Origin: Phytohabitans rumicis
Lineage (GTDB): Bacteria; Actinomycetota; Actinomycetes; Mycobacteriales; Micromonosporaceae
Length of the DNA: 64,000 nucleotides
Assembly (NCBI RefSeq): GCF_011764445.1
Contig: NZ_BLPG01000001.1
Location: forward strand, 2,542,001 to 2,606,000
Reading direction: 5' to 3'
The position numbers were made by a program, and so were the translations under genes. The stretch's first letter is position 1. Every line of letters starts with the position of its first letter. Shown one piece after another: positions 8,356 to 16,566 of the stretch. Below the pieces are notes generated by a model. The model saw only the letters and a program-made list of their open reading frames with translations, was not told where the DNA came from and did no database searches.

Positions 8356-9565
8356 GGGCCGGATTCTGCCAAGCGACCGGCGCGGTAGCGTGGCCGGCGT
8401 GCTGTTCCGGACCTGGGCCGAGCCGGTGGCGCGGGAGTGGCCCGACGTCGCGACCGTCGCCGACCACACCGGTGTCGATCACCTCGTGGTCACCCAGCAC
8501 GCGCTGGTCCGCGCGGTGCTGGCCGATCAGGAGGCGTTCCGCCCCGACAACGCGCTCGACGCGGTCAGCCCGATCCCGGTCGCCGCGCTCCGGATCCTCA
8601 CCCACCACGGCTTCCGCCTCCCGCCGACCCTGGCCAACAACGGCCACCCCAGCCACCCCGCGATCCGCGCGATCGTCGCCGACGCGCTGCACCCGCACCG
8701 GGTCGAGGAGCAGAGACCCTGGCTGACCGCCGTCGTGCGGGAGCGGGTCCGCCGCCTCGGCGCCGACCTCGACACCGGCAAGAGCGTCGACGTGTACGCG
8801 GAGCTGGCAGCCGACCTGCCGCTGCTGGTCCTGGCCCGGCTGGTCGACCTGCCCGAGGCGGACGCGGCGGTGGTGAAGGAGTTCGCGCGGGCCGCGCTGG
8901 AGCTCTTCTGGGCGCCGGTCGACCTCGACCGGCAGGTGGCCCTGGCCGAGGCGGTGGGACGGTTCCACGCGGTCCTGCGGGAGTTCGCCGCGTCGGCTCC
9001 GGGGCTGCCGGCGCGCCTGCGGGCGTACGCCGGCGACGACGACCTCGTGGTCGGCGCGCTCTTCTTCCTCTTGGTGGCCGGGCAGGAGACGACGTCGCAG
9101 TTCCTGACCCTGCTGCTGCACCGGCTGGCCGGCGAGCCGGCGGTGCTCGACGGCCTGCGGGCCGGTACGGTCAGCGTCGACGACGTCGTCGAGGAGGGCC
9201 TCCGTCTGGAGCCGCCGATCGTCACCTGGCGCCGGGTCGCGGCCCGCGACACGAGCATCGGGGGTACGCCGGTCGCGCGCGGCACGAGCATCGTGTTGTG
9301 GCTGGCCCGGGCCGGTCGCGACAGGGCGGTCGTGTCGAATCCGGACGAGTTCCGCCCGGGTCAACGCGGATCCCGCCGCCACCTCGCGTTCGGCGCCGGC
9401 GCCCACCGCTGCGTCGGCGCCCAGCTGTCCCGGATGGAGGCGTCCGTGGTGGTGGCGGAGACGTTCCCCCTGCTCCGCGACGCGGTAGTGATCCGCGAAC
9501 CGTGGTGCCCCGACAACCTGAGCTTCCGCATGCCAGACGCCTTCGTCATCTCCCGCCCCCAGTAG
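8354..9565 (+). CDS. Cytochrome P450
   Basis: A P450 of about 403 aa with all diagnostic motifs: I-helix LLVAGQETTSQ, K-helix ExxR within EEGLRLEPP, and the heme loop FGAGAHRCVGAQLSR with the thiolate cysteine near residue 352. No membrane anchor is present, so it is a soluble bacterial class I enzyme needing ferredoxin partners, and none is encoded nearby. ATG 8354 overlaps the divergent acetyltransferase start. GTG 8390 or GTG 8399 (before LFRTWAEPVAREW) are better-spaced alternatives. Its position just outside the Fxs peptide cluster makes a tailoring role possible but unproven. An independent secondary-metabolism or catabolic enzyme is equally possible. Confidence 0.9.
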   Translation: MGRILPSDRRGSVAGVLFRTWAEPVAREWPDVATVADHTGVDHLVVTQHALVRAVLADQEAFRPDNALDAVSPIPVAALRILTHHGFRLPPTLANNGHPSHPAIRAIVADALHPHRVEEQRPWLTAVVRERVRRLGADLDTGKSVDVYAELAADLPLLVLARLVDLPEADAAVVKEFARAALELFWAPVDLDRQVALAEAVGRFHAVLREFAASAPGLPARLRAYAGDDDLVVGALFFLLVAGQETTSQFLTLLLHRLAGEPAVLDGLRAGTVSVDDVVEEGLRLEPPIVTWRRVAARDTSIGGTPVARGTSIVLWLARAGRDRAVVSNPDEFRPGQRGSRRHLAFGAGAHRCVGAQLSRMEASVVVAETFPLLRDAVVIREPWCPDNLSFRMPDAFVISRPQ

Positions 9566-9638
9566 GGGTGAAACGCTGGCTAGACGGCGTCCTCGGCCCA
9601 GACGCGCCAGTCGTCCAGCACGCCGTACAGCGGTGGGG

Positions 9639-10304
9639 TCAGCCAACCGGGGCGCTCCGCTGGAAGACGCCCGGGTCCATGGAGCCGGCGCCGTCCGGCA
9701 GGGCGCCGACCAGGGTGGGGAGCAGCTCGGCGAGGTTTTCCCAGTGGACCAGCTCGGGTTCCGGGGGCCAGGCGCCCAGGACGACGCCGGCCGCCACGCT
9801 CCGGCGGGACAGGGCCTCCAGGGTGAGCGCGGTGTGGTTGAGGGTGCCCAGGCCGGCACGGTTGACGACGATCGCGCGGGCGTCCAGCGACACCGCCAGG
9901 TCGGCGACCGTCCATGGCTCGCCGGACGGGCGCAGCCCCATCGGCACGAGCAGCCCGCCGGCGCCCTCGACCAGCACCAGGTCGTGCTTTTCCGCCTCGG
10001 CCCGCACCTCGTCGACCACCGTGTACAGCTCCAGCGGAGGCAGCTCCGCCACCCGGGCCGCCGCGAGCGGCGCCAGCGGATCCGGGTACGACGCCAGCGT
10101 CCGTGCCGTCGTCGGGGCGGCCAGGTGGTTGACCACGTCGACGTCGGAGGTGCCGCCGGCGGCCGTACCCGTCTGGCCCGGCTTGACCACCGCGACCCGC
10201 AGGCCGGCCGCCTGCGCCGCGGCGGTGATCGCCGCGGTCACGATCGTCTTGCCGACGTCGGTGTCGGTGCCGGTCACCACGATGGGACCGCGCCATTCCG
10301 TCAT
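9639..10304 (-). CDS. bioD: ATP-dependent dethiobiotin synthetase BioD
   Basis: A 221-aa protein starting MTEWRGPIVVTGTDTDVGKT at ATG 10304. It carries the P-loop GTDTDVGKT, AVVKPGQTG, the substrate loop VEGAGGLLVPMG and VVNRAGLGTLNHTALT, all characteristic of BioD, which closes the ureido ring of 7,8-diaminononanoate using CO2 and ATP. Its start overlaps the stop of bioF by four bases (ATGA), so the two are translationally coupled on the minus strand. The aminotransferase gene bioA is not in the window, so the pathway is completed elsewhere in the genome. Confidence 0.95.
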   Translation of the reverse strand: MTEWRGPIVVTGTDTDVGKTIVTAAITAAAQAAGLRVAVVKPGQTGTAAGGTSDVDVVNHLAAPTTARTLASYPDPLAPLAAARVAELPPLELYTVVDEVRAEAEKHDLVLVEGAGGLLVPMGLRPSGEPWTVADLAVSLDARAIVVNRAGLGTLNHTALTLEALSRRSVAAGVVLGAWPPEPELVHWENLAELLPTLVGALPDGAGSMDPGVFQRSAPVG

Positions 10305-11518
10305 GGTGCGCACTCCACGATTACGTCGACGGCCCGGTCGAAGTCGGCCCGCGGCACGCCGACGTTGACCGTCAACCGCAGCCGGGCCCGACTGTCCGGA
10401 GTGGATGGTGGACGGAAACAGCCTACGGCCACACCGCGGTCGAGGCAGTCCGCCGCCCAGGCCACCGCGGCCGCGGAGCCAGCTGGCGCTCGCTCCGCTC
10501 GCGCGGGTCCCCGATCCAGGGAGGCGCCGTCTTCCCTCGTCGCTTCGCTCCTCAGTCCAGACGGCGCCGGCCCGGGGACCATCACCGAGACGACCGCACC
10601 GGCGGGCGTGGACACCTCGAACCCGGCGGCACGCAGCCGTCGTACCAGCGTGGCGGCGCGGTCCGCGAGCTCCGCGCGGCGGCCGTCGGAGGCGCGGGCC
10701 AGGTCCAGCGCGGCGAGTGCGCCCGCCGCGACCGCCGGCGGCGGCGCGGTGTCGTAGATGAACGTCCGGCCGGTGTCGACGAGGTGGCGGATGAGCGCGG
10801 CGGGGCCGGCCACGACGCCACCGGCCGCCCCGAGCGACTTGGACAGCGTGGCGGTGATCACGACGTCCGGTTCGCCGGACAGCCCCGCGGCCGCGACGCC
10901 GCCCGCCCCGCCCGGACCGATCACCCCGAGCGCGTGCGCGTCGTCGACCAGCAGCAGCGCGCCGTGCCGGCGGGCAGCCGCGTGCAGCTCGGCGAGCGGG
11001 GCCAGGTCCCCGTCGACCGAGAAGATCGACTCGGTCACCACGACCGCCGGGTCGCCCTGCACCGCCTTCTCGACGGCCTCGACGTCGGCGTGCGGGACGA
11101 CCTCGGTCCGCGCGCCGCTGATCCGGCAACCGTCGATCAGCGAGGCGTGGTTGTACGCGTCGGAGACGAGCACGGTACGGGGCCGGGTGAGCGCCCGCAC
11201 GGCGCCCATGTTGGCCAGGTAGCCGGAGGAGTACACCAGCGCCGCCTCGACGCCCAGCCAGTCGGCCAGCCGCCGTTCCAGCTCGCGGTGCACATCGGTG
11301 GAGCCGCGCACGAGGCGGGAGCCGGTGGCGCCCAGGCCGTACGCGGACAGCGCCTCCCCCGCCGCCGCCACCACGTCGGGGTGCGCGGCCAGGCCCAGGT
11401 AGTCGTTGCCGGCGAGGTCGACCACCGCGTCGCCGGCGCCGCGCGGCCGCAGCCGCCGGGACAGGCCGGCCTTGGCACGCAGGTCCGCGCGCCGGTCCAG
11501 CGCCTCCAGCCAGCTCAC
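10301..11518 (-). CDS. bioF: 8-amino-7-oxononanoate synthase BioF with a hairpin-encoded insertion
   Basis: A 405-aa PLP enzyme that condenses pimeloyl thioester with alanine. It shows NDYLGLAAHP, GSRLVRGSTDVHRELER, YSSGYLANMGAV, DAYNHASLIDGCR, LLVDDAHALGVIGPGG and the PLP lysine in ATLSKSLGAAGGVV. The C-terminal VGCFRPPSTPDSRARLRLTV is normal. Between VVSVMVPG and GSAAAVAWA, however, there are about 30 extra residues (APSGLRSEATREDG, then SLDRGPARAERAPA) that other BioF proteins lack. These are encoded by a GC-rich inverted repeat at 10483-10580. The insertion keeps the frame and lies in a surface region of the small C-terminal domain, so the enzyme may still work. It is divergent from bioB with only 56 bp between. 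Confidence 0.93.
   Translation of the reverse strand: MSWLEALDRRADLRAKAGLSRRLRPRGAGDAVVDLAGNDYLGLAAHPDVVAAAGEALSAYGLGATGSRLVRGSTDVHRELERRLADWLGVEAALVYSSGYLANMGAVRALTRPRTVLVSDAYNHASLIDGCRISGARTEVVPHADVEAVEKAVQGDPAVVVTESIFSVDGDLAPLAELHAAARRHGALLLVDDAHALGVIGPGGAGGVAAAGLSGEPDVVITATLSKSLGAAGGVVAGPAALIRHLVDTGRTFIYDTAPPPAVAAGALAALDLARASDGRRAELADRAATLVRRLRAAGFEVSTPAGAVVSVMVPGPAPSGLRSEATREDGASLDRGPARAERAPAGSAAAVAWAADCLDRGVAVGCFRPPSTPDSRARLRLTVNVGVPRADFDRAVDVIVECAP
10483..10580. repeat. GC-rich inverted repeat inserted in frame within bioF
   Basis: Nested arms are visible: GGTCCCCG (10506-10513) pairs with CGGGGACC (10573-10580), and GGCGCCGTCT (10523-10532) pairs with AGACGGCGCC (10559-10568). To the left, GCTCGCTCCGCTC (10488-10500) is the reverse of the GAGCGGAGCGAGC signature also seen beside the hairpins at 12569 and 37395. 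The segment encodes the extra ~30 residues of BioF. It is probably a relative of the hairpin family that landed inside a gene, though similarity to the intergenic copies is limited to the arms and flank. Confidence 0.6.
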
Positions 11519-11562
11519 GTTGCCTCCTGGGTCGCGTGAGTTAGCCCCTCACGTCGTGCTTG

Positions 11563-11568
11563 TAAGGT
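11563..11568 (+). promoter_or_regulatory. Probable -10 of a leaderless bioB promoter
   Basis: TAAGGT lies six bases before the ATG of bioB at 11575, which would place transcription start on the A of the start codon. No strong ribosome site is present. In the same 56-bp divergent region CGTGAG (11535-11540) and CTCACG (11548-11553) form an inverted repeat that could bind a regulator. Confidence 0.5.
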
Positions 11569-11574
11569 ACGACC

Positions 11575-12570
11575 ATGCCAGAGATCCTCGACCGTGCCCG
11601 TACCCAGGTGCTCGAACAGGGCGTCGGTCTCGACGAGGCCGGTGTCCTGGAAGTGCTGCGGCTGCCCGACGAGCACGTGCCGGACGCGCTGCAGCTCGCC
11701 CACGAGGTACGCATGCGGTGGTGCGGGCCCGAGGTCGAAGTCGAGGGCATCGTCTCGCTGAAGACCGGCGGCTGTCCCGAGGACTGCCACTTCTGCTCGC
11801 AGTCGGGCCTGTTCACCTCGCCCGTGCGGTCGGTGTGGCTGGACATCCCGTCGCTGGTCGAGGCCGCCAAGCAGACCGCCGCCACCGGGGCGACCGAGTT
11901 CTGCATCGTCGCCGCCGTACGCGGTCCGGACGACCGGCTGATGAAGCAGATGCGCGAGGGCGTCGCCGCCATCAAGGCCGAGGTGGACATCCAGGTCGCC
12001 GCGTCGCTGGGCATGCTCAGCCAGGAGCAGGTCGACGACCTCGTGGAGATGGGCGTGCACCGCTACAACCACAACCTGGAGACGTGCCGCTCCTACTTCC
12101 CGAACGTGGTCACCACGCACAGCTGGGAGGAGCGCTGGGAGACCCTGCGCATGGTGCGCGAGTCCGGCATGGAGGTGTGCTGCGGCGGCATCCTGGGCCT
12201 CGGCGAGATGGTGGAGCAGCGGGCCGAGTTCGCGGCGCAGCTCGCTTCGTTGGATCCTCATGAGGTGCCGCTCAACTTCCTCAACCCGCGGCCGGGCACG
12301 CCGCTGGGCGACCGGCCGGTGGTCGAGGGCAAGGACGCGCTGCGGGCCATCGCCGCGTTCCGGCTCGCCATGCCGCGCACGATTCTCCGGTACGCGGGCG
12401 GGCGCGAGATCACCCTCGGCGACCTGGGCACCCGTGACGGCCTCCTCGGCGGGATCAACGCGGTGATCGTGGGCAACTACCTGACCACGCTCGGCCGGCC
12501 GGCCGGCGAAGACCTGGCGCTGCTCGACGACCTGAAGATGCCGGTCAAGGCCCTGTCGGCGACACTGTGA
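11575..12570 (+). CDS. bioB: Biotin synthase BioB
   Basis: A 331-aa radical SAM enzyme that inserts sulfur into dethiobiotin. The CxxxCxxC motif is in [12 protein letters not shown] at residues ~68-79, followed by [56 protein letters not shown] and [10 protein letters not shown], which carry the ligands of the auxiliary [2Fe-2S] cluster and substrate contacts. Its length matches the family. It is divergent from bioF-bioD and probably leaderless. The next gene on the same strand encodes the auxiliary protein BsaP, separated by a long hairpin element that starts at the bioB stop codon. Confidence 0.97.
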   Translation: MPEILDRARTQVLEQGVGLDEAGVLEVLRLPDEHVPDALQLAHEVRMRWCGPEVEVEGIVSLKTGGCPEDCHFCSQSGLFTSPVRSVWLDIPSLVEAAKQTAATGATEFCIVAAVRGPDDRLMKQMREGVAAIKAEVDIQVAASLGMLSQEQVDDLVEMGVHRYNHNLETCRSYFPNVVTTHSWEERWETLRMVRESGMEVCCGGILGLGEMVEQRAEFAAQLASLDPHEVPLNFLNPRPGTPLGDRPVVEGKDALRAIAAFRLAMPRTILRYAGGREITLGDLGTRDGLLGGINAVIVGNYLTTLGRPAGEDLALLDDLKMPVKALSATL

Positions 12571-12695
12571 GCGAGCGGAGCGGCGCCGGTGGCGCGTTCC
12601 CGGCCGCGTCACGAACCCCGCCAACCACGGACCCCACCGCGGCTGGGAACGCGCCACCTTCGGGGCGCCGCGGAGCGAACGAACCATCGGACTCT
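12569..12695. repeat. Long GC-rich hairpin element between bioB and bsaP (family copy 1)
   Basis: Starting at the bioB stop with GAGCGAGCGGAGCG, this segment contains two 21-nt arms, 12588-12608 and 12638-12658, complementary at 20 of 21 positions, with a 29-nt loop. The loop contains CACGAA and ACGGACCCCAC, resembling the loops of the two copies at 37424-37608. It ends with GGGGCGCCGCGGAGCGAACGAA. It could act as an attenuator or mRNA stabiliser between the two genes, or simply be a selfish element. Confidence 0.75.
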
Positions 12696-12881
12696 GTGAA
12701 CGAAGTGTGGTGTGACCGCTGTGGCGCCCCGCGAGCCGAGGGCGACCACGCGGCCTGCGCCGCCGCGCGCCAGCTCGAACCGCCCCGCTTCTGCCCCGCC
12801 TGCCGCCGCCGGATGAAGGTGCAGGTGCTCCCGGCCGGCTGGTCGGCCGTGTGCGTGGAACACGGGACGGTACGCGCGTAG
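12696..12881 (+). CDS. bsaP: Biotin synthase auxiliary protein BsaP
   Basis: A 61-aa cysteine-rich protein read from GTG 12696: [16 protein letters not shown], then [19 protein letters not shown] and [17 protein letters not shown] ending EHGTVRA. The CxxC pairs and following cysteine match the small iron-sulfur protein BsaP found directly downstream of bioB in actinobacteria and needed for biotin synthase activity in mycobacteria. The frame is open back to ATG 12567, but the extra 43 residues come from the hairpin element and are low-complexity, so the GTG start is preferred. The four-base ATGA overlap of that upstream ATG with bioB is probably fortuitous. Confidence 0.82.
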   Translation: MNEVWCDRCGAPRAEGDHAACAAARQLEPPRFCPACRRRMKVQVLPAGWSAVCVEHGTVRA

Positions 12882-12895
12882 CAAGCTCCTCGGGG

Positions 12896-13744
12896 CTACG
12901 CCGCCGGGGCCCGGTCCAGGTGCGGGTCGGCTTCGACACGTACGGCGAGGCACTCGGCGGACATCGTGTCCACGGCGGTGCCGGCACCGTCGGAGCAGCG
13001 GTACCGGACCAATGCGGCCCAGCCCGACGCGCCTTCGACCACGCCGGCCCGCCGGATGCCGTTCCGGTAGACCCAGACGAGGTCGCCCCGGCGGTAGGTG
13101 GCCGAGGGCGGCACGCTGTCGCCCGGACCGACCAGCCACGCCGTAGCGACCTGGCCGGTGGCTCGCGCCCGCCGCTTCGCCCGGTACATCGCCTGGTCCG
13201 CCCGGCGCAGCAGGTCGGCGAGGTCGGCGGGAGACCCGGCCGGTACGACACCGATCGACGCGGTGACCGTCAGCGTGTGCTCGCCCACCACCATCGCCGG
13301 CGCGACCGCGGCGCACAGCGTGGCGGCGATCTCCGCGCAGTTCACCCGCGGGCCGACCACCAGCGCGGCGAACTCGTCGCCGCCGAACCGCGCCACGAGG
13401 TTGTCGCCCAGACACGCGACGATCCGCCGGCCGACGGTGCAGAGCACCTCGTCGCCGACGTCGTGGCCGAAGGTGTCGTTGATGGGCTTGAAGCCGTTGA
13501 GGTCCAGGACCACCATCGCGGCCGCCTCGTCCTGCCGCAGCAGGGTCGGGGCGAGCACGTCGAAGAGGCGCCTGTTCGCCAGTCCGGTTAACGCATCGTG
13601 ACCGGCCATCCAGCGCAGCGCGCTCCGCTCGGTTTCCAGCCGCGCGACATGCGCCTCAAGCTGGTCGATGCGTGCCTGAAGCCGGGCCGCGTCGGCCTCG
13701 GCCCCCAGCTGTCCACCATCCGCGGTGGGGTGGTGGATCTGCAT
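12896..13744 (-). CDS. GGDEF domain protein, probable diguanylate cyclase
   Basis: A 282-aa protein from ATG 13744 with GAGGGG upstream. A short coiled coil (LQARIDQLEAHVARLETER, residues ~22-40) leads into a GGDEF domain: DALTGLANRRLFD, MVVLDLNGFKPINDTFGH, and the active-site loop ARFGGDEFAALV, followed by TASIGVV and a final ADQAMYRAKRRAR. GGDEF enzymes make cyclic di-GMP from two GTP molecules. The intact GGDEF suggests it is active. No RxxD inhibitory site was noticed before it. About 80 residues follow with no recognised domain. There is no membrane segment, so it is cytoplasmic. The gene converges on bsaP with 14 bp between. Confidence 0.88.
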   Translation of the reverse strand: MQIHHPTADGGQLGAEADAARLQARIDQLEAHVARLETERSALRWMAGHDALTGLANRRLFDVLAPTLLRQDEAAAMVVLDLNGFKPINDTFGHDVGDEVLCTVGRRIVACLGDNLVARFGGDEFAALVVGPRVNCAEIAATLCAAVAPAMVVGEHTLTVTASIGVVPAGSPADLADLLRRADQAMYRAKRRARATGQVATAWLVGPGDSVPPSATYRRGDLVWVYRNGIRRAGVVEGASGWAALVRYRCSDGAGTAVDTMSAECLAVRVEADPHLDRAPAA

Positions 13745-13928
13745 CGGCCATCCCCTCGTGAGTGTGGTGAACCTCATCTGAATCATGACAGCAAGCATGG
13801 GCTCGTGCAAGATTTCATGCCGACAACTCTCCAAAATGACATCGTGCATGCCGACCGGATTCGGCTACGCTAGGTGCGTCTATCTTTCGTGGTGAAAGAA
13901 AGACGTTGGGACGCACGAGGGAGTCACC

Positions 13929-14135
13929 ATGAGCAGCGACACCAGCTGGATCATGTCCAGCAGGTCAACCGGCAACGGCGGTAGTTGCGTCGAGGCCCGG
14001 CGGCACGACGGTCTCATCGAGGTCCGCAACAGTAAGGCACGGCAAGCCGGCACCGTACAGTTCACCACTGAGGAGTGGGACTCGTTCCTGTACGGCGCCA
14101 AGCGCGGCGAGTTCGACCGGCTACTGGGCGACTGA
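13929..14135 (+). CDS. DUF397 domain protein
   Basis: A 68-aa protein: MSSDTSWIMSSRSTGNGG, CVEARRHDGLIEVRNSK and VQFTTEEWDSFLYGAKRGEFD. This is the DUF397 pattern (a W-x-K/S-SS start, CVEVA centre, and F-T-x-x-E-W-x-x-F end). DUF397 proteins are nearly restricted to filamentous actinomycetes and usually sit next to a Scr1-type HTH regulator carrying DUF5753, as here, where the regulator lies 0.9 kb downstream on the other strand behind a methyltransferase. They have been proposed to work as a pair. A weak hairpin TCTTTC/GAAAGA lies at about 13880-13896 upstream. Confidence 0.85.
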   Translation: MSSDTSWIMSSRSTGNGGSCVEARRHDGLIEVRNSKARQAGTVQFTTEEWDSFLYGAKRGEFDRLLGD

Positions 14136-14191
14136 GACGCGGTTACAGCCCGCTACGGCGGGCCACTCGAACGGAGCGAAAGGCCGGCTAG

Positions 14192-15004
14192 CTAAGGCAG
14201 CCGGCCAACGCCCGCCAGCATCCGCGAACGCCAAGGCTCGTCGCGGAAGTCCGCCGGGTCGGTGGGCTCGGGGCGCCACTCGGGCAGCCACGCCAGTCCG
14301 GGCTCGATCAGCTCGAAGCCGCCGAAGAACCGCTCGATCTGGGCCCGGGAACGCACCGACAGCGGCGTCGCGGTCTGCCGGCGCCAGATGTCCGTCGTGG
14401 ACTGGAGCTGGCGCTCGTCGACCGGCTCGCCGTCGACCGTGCCGTGCGAAATCACCACGTGGCTGCCCGGCACGCACGGTGCGAGCAGCCGCTCCATCGC
14501 GGGGTACGCCTCGGCGTCGTCCGGCACGAAGTAGAGAACGCCCACCAGCAGCACCGCGACGGGCTGGGTGAAGTCGAGCACCTTGCGGACCTGCGGGTGC
14601 TCGATGATCTTTTCCGGCTCGCGCAGGTCACCGCGGACCGCCGTGGCGTACGGGTTGCCCTCCAGCAGCTCCTGGCTCTCCGCCACCGCCACCGGGTCAA
14701 TGTCCACATAGACCACTCGGGCGTCGGGGACGACCTGCTGCGCCACCTCGTGCACGTTGCCCTCGGTCGGGATGCCCGAGCCGATGTCCAGGTACTGCCG
14801 TACGCCGGAGTCGGCCAGGTAACGGATGGCCCGGCCCAGGAACGCCCGGTTGGCGCGCGCAATGGCCACGATGGACGGCGCCTTGGCCAGGATGGCCTTG
14901 GCCGCCTCCTGGTCCGCGGTGAAGTTGTGGATGCCGCCCAGGTAGTAGTCGTAGATGCGGGCCGCGGTGGCTGGCTTCTGGTTGGTACCCGGTCCCCCGG
15001 TCAT
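14192..15004 (-). CDS. SAM-dependent methyltransferase of the DUF574 family
   Basis: A 270-aa protein from ATG 15004 with GGAGGAG just upstream. Family signatures are AARIYDYYLGGIHNFTADQ, ANRAFLGRAIRYLADSGVRQ, LDIGSGIPTEGNVHEVAQ (the SAM-binding loop), VVYVDIDPVAV, VGVLYFVPD, SHVVISHGT and GLAWLPEWRPE. These enzymes are abundant in Streptomyces and Micromonospora and their substrates are unknown. The start overlaps by four bases (ATGA) the predicted true stop of the HTH regulator, which makes the two a coupled operon and explains the regulator's expected end. Confidence 0.9.
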   Translation of the reverse strand: MTGGPGTNQKPATAARIYDYYLGGIHNFTADQEAAKAILAKAPSIVAIARANRAFLGRAIRYLADSGVRQYLDIGSGIPTEGNVHEVAQQVVPDARVVYVDIDPVAVAESQELLEGNPYATAVRGDLREPEKIIEHPQVRKVLDFTQPVAVLLVGVLYFVPDDAEAYPAMERLLAPCVPGSHVVISHGTVDGEPVDERQLQSTTDIWRRQTATPLSVRSRAQIERFFGGFELIEPGLAWLPEWRPEPTDPADFRDEPWRSRMLAGVGRLP

Positions 15005-15839
15005 CGGTACTCCTCCACCGGCACGGCGTTCTTGTTGATCAGGTCGAAGATCCGACGGTACTCGTCCACCTCGGCCTGCTCTTCCAGGTACAGGGCGCCC
15101 ACATGGGACTCCAGATAGACGACGTCCGGATCGTCGGGTCATCGAACTCTAGTATCCGGAACGCGCCCGCCATCGCCGCATGGGCCCCCACCCCGAACGG
15201 CAGCACACGGACGTCCACCGTGTCCTCTTGGGACAGCCGCCGCAGATGCTCGATCTGCGCCTTCAGCACCTGCTCGCCGCCCACCGGTCGCACGAGGACA
15301 CCCTCGCCGAGCACGGTCACCAGCCGGGGCGGCGGCTTGCGCCCGAACAGCGTCTTCTGCCGCTGCATGCGCAGCTTGATGTGGCGCTCCCCGACCTCCG
15401 GGTCCTGCGGCTGCTCCGCGCCGAACAGCGCCCGCGCGTAGTCCGGCGTCTGCAGCTCGCCCGGCACGACCTCGCCCTCGTAGCTGAACATCCGGGAGGC
15501 CGACGCCTCCAGGCCGACGTACAGCTTGAACCACTCCGGGATGACCGGGCTGGCGTCCCACCACTCCGGCTGGGAGGTGCCCAACGCCAACTCCGCCAGC
15601 GCGTCGGTGATGCTCTGGTCGGCGCCGTACAGCCAGCAGAGGGCGCGCACGTTGGCCGCCGTCACCGGGACCTTTCCGGTCTCGATCCGGTGCAGCGTCG
15701 GCTCCGAGATGCCGAGCCGCTGCTCCGCTACCTCGCGACGACTCATCCCAGCGGCTGTGCGCAGCCGCGTCAACCGGCGGCCCAGCGTCCGCCTTACGAC
15801 GCGCTGCCCTGTGACCGGCACACCCCACCTCCGCCCCAT
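15001..15839 (-). CDS. Scr1-type XRE HTH regulator with DUF5753 (apparent 1-nt frameshift near the end)
   Basis: The N-terminal 80 residues form a helix-turn-helix domain (LGRRLTRLRTAAGMSRREVA, ISEPTLHRIETGKVPVT) and the rest is the DUF5753 sensor region (YVGLEASASRMFSYEGEVVP, GELQTPDYARALF, RQKTLFGRKPPPRLVTVLGE, LRRLSQEDTVDVRVLPFGVG). At FRILEFDDP (about 15135-15139) the frame fails, and the ORF would end in a non-family tail. Restoring one base gives DPDVVYLESHVGALYLEEQA, then EVDEYRRIFDLINKNAVP and EEYR with a stop overlapping the methyltransferase start, which is the normal family ending. ATG 15839 or the in-frame GTG 15821 after GGAGG may be the start. Confidence 0.82.
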
Positions 15840-15936
15840 GGTCCGGTCTGCTCCGACGAAAAATGTGACGCCGAATACCGTACCCGCAACGCGGTGTCGT
15901 CAACAGGCGACCCGGGGTCGGGTTCTAAGCAGGAGT

Positions 15937-16566
15937 TTATGACACCGCAGTAACCAGGTGGTACATACCGGACGACGGGTTGTCGTGCGGGAAGCGGACG
16001 CCGTTCAGAAGGTGCATCCGCTCCAGCGCGGCGGCCCGTCTGGTCGCCACGTCCCGGCTCGCCATGTAGGTCGCGCCGTCGACACCCTTGTCCCCCTGGC
16101 CGTCGCAGGAACGCCGAAGCCTGCGCGCCGCGTCGTTGTCCAGCCAAGCCCGGTGGTCCCGGAAGTGAAGGACGAGCCACAACTCAAAGCATGGATTGGA
16201 GACCGCGACCTCGATGCCGTGCTTGCGGGCCAGCTCCAGCGCCTCGACGAGCCCGGAATGGTTCGTCGGCCACTCCACATCGAACACACACCAGACCTCA
16301 TCGACCTCGCCCTCTTCGCGGTCGGCCCGGTCCTTGGCCGCCACCGCCATCCGTACCAGGGCCAGTGGGGCCGACTCACCAGCGTGCCGCTCGATCCGGA
16401 GGTCGACCGCGGCCACGTCGCGGACCGCGGGCTCGCGCTTCAGCGCTTCGAGGTACTCGGGCTCGCTGCGCCGGCCCTCGCAGAACACCACAACGGTCTT
16501 GCGGGGCTCTCGGATAGCTACCTTGCGCCGAAGCGGCTTTCCGGTCTTGCGACGCCCGTGCCCCAT
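15937..16566 (-). CDS. RloB family protein, AbiLii-like
   Basis: A 209-aa protein starting MGHGRRKTGKPLRRK. The RloB pattern is visible: VVVFCEGRRSEPEYLEAL near residues 26-43, VDEVWCVFDVEW with its acidic pair (a Toprim-like D-x-E/D) near 90-101, and ISNPCFELW-like VAVSNPCFELWLVLHF near 123. RloB proteins are putative Toprim-fold nucleases that pair with an AAA ATPase (RloA), and the pair corresponds to the AbiL abortive-infection system of lactococci. It overlaps the upstream ATPase gene by one base (TGATG), so the two are co-translated. Together they are a candidate phage-defence unit, which is an inference from family membership. Confidence 0.85.
   Translation of the reverse strand: MGHGRRKTGKPLRRKVAIREPRKTVVVFCEGRRSEPEYLEALKREPAVRDVAAVDLRIERHAGESAPLALVRMAVAAKDRADREEGEVDEVWCVFDVEWPTNHSGLVEALELARKHGIEVAVSNPCFELWLVLHFRDHRAWLDNDAARRLRRSCDGQGDKGVDGATYMASRDVATRRAAALERMHLLNGVRFPHDNPSSGMYHLVTAVS

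Noticed and set aside
12567-12695. N-terminal extension of BsaP from ATG 12567
   Set aside because: The 43 extra residues are encoded by a hairpin repeat and are unlike BsaP proteins; GTG 12696 gives the family length.
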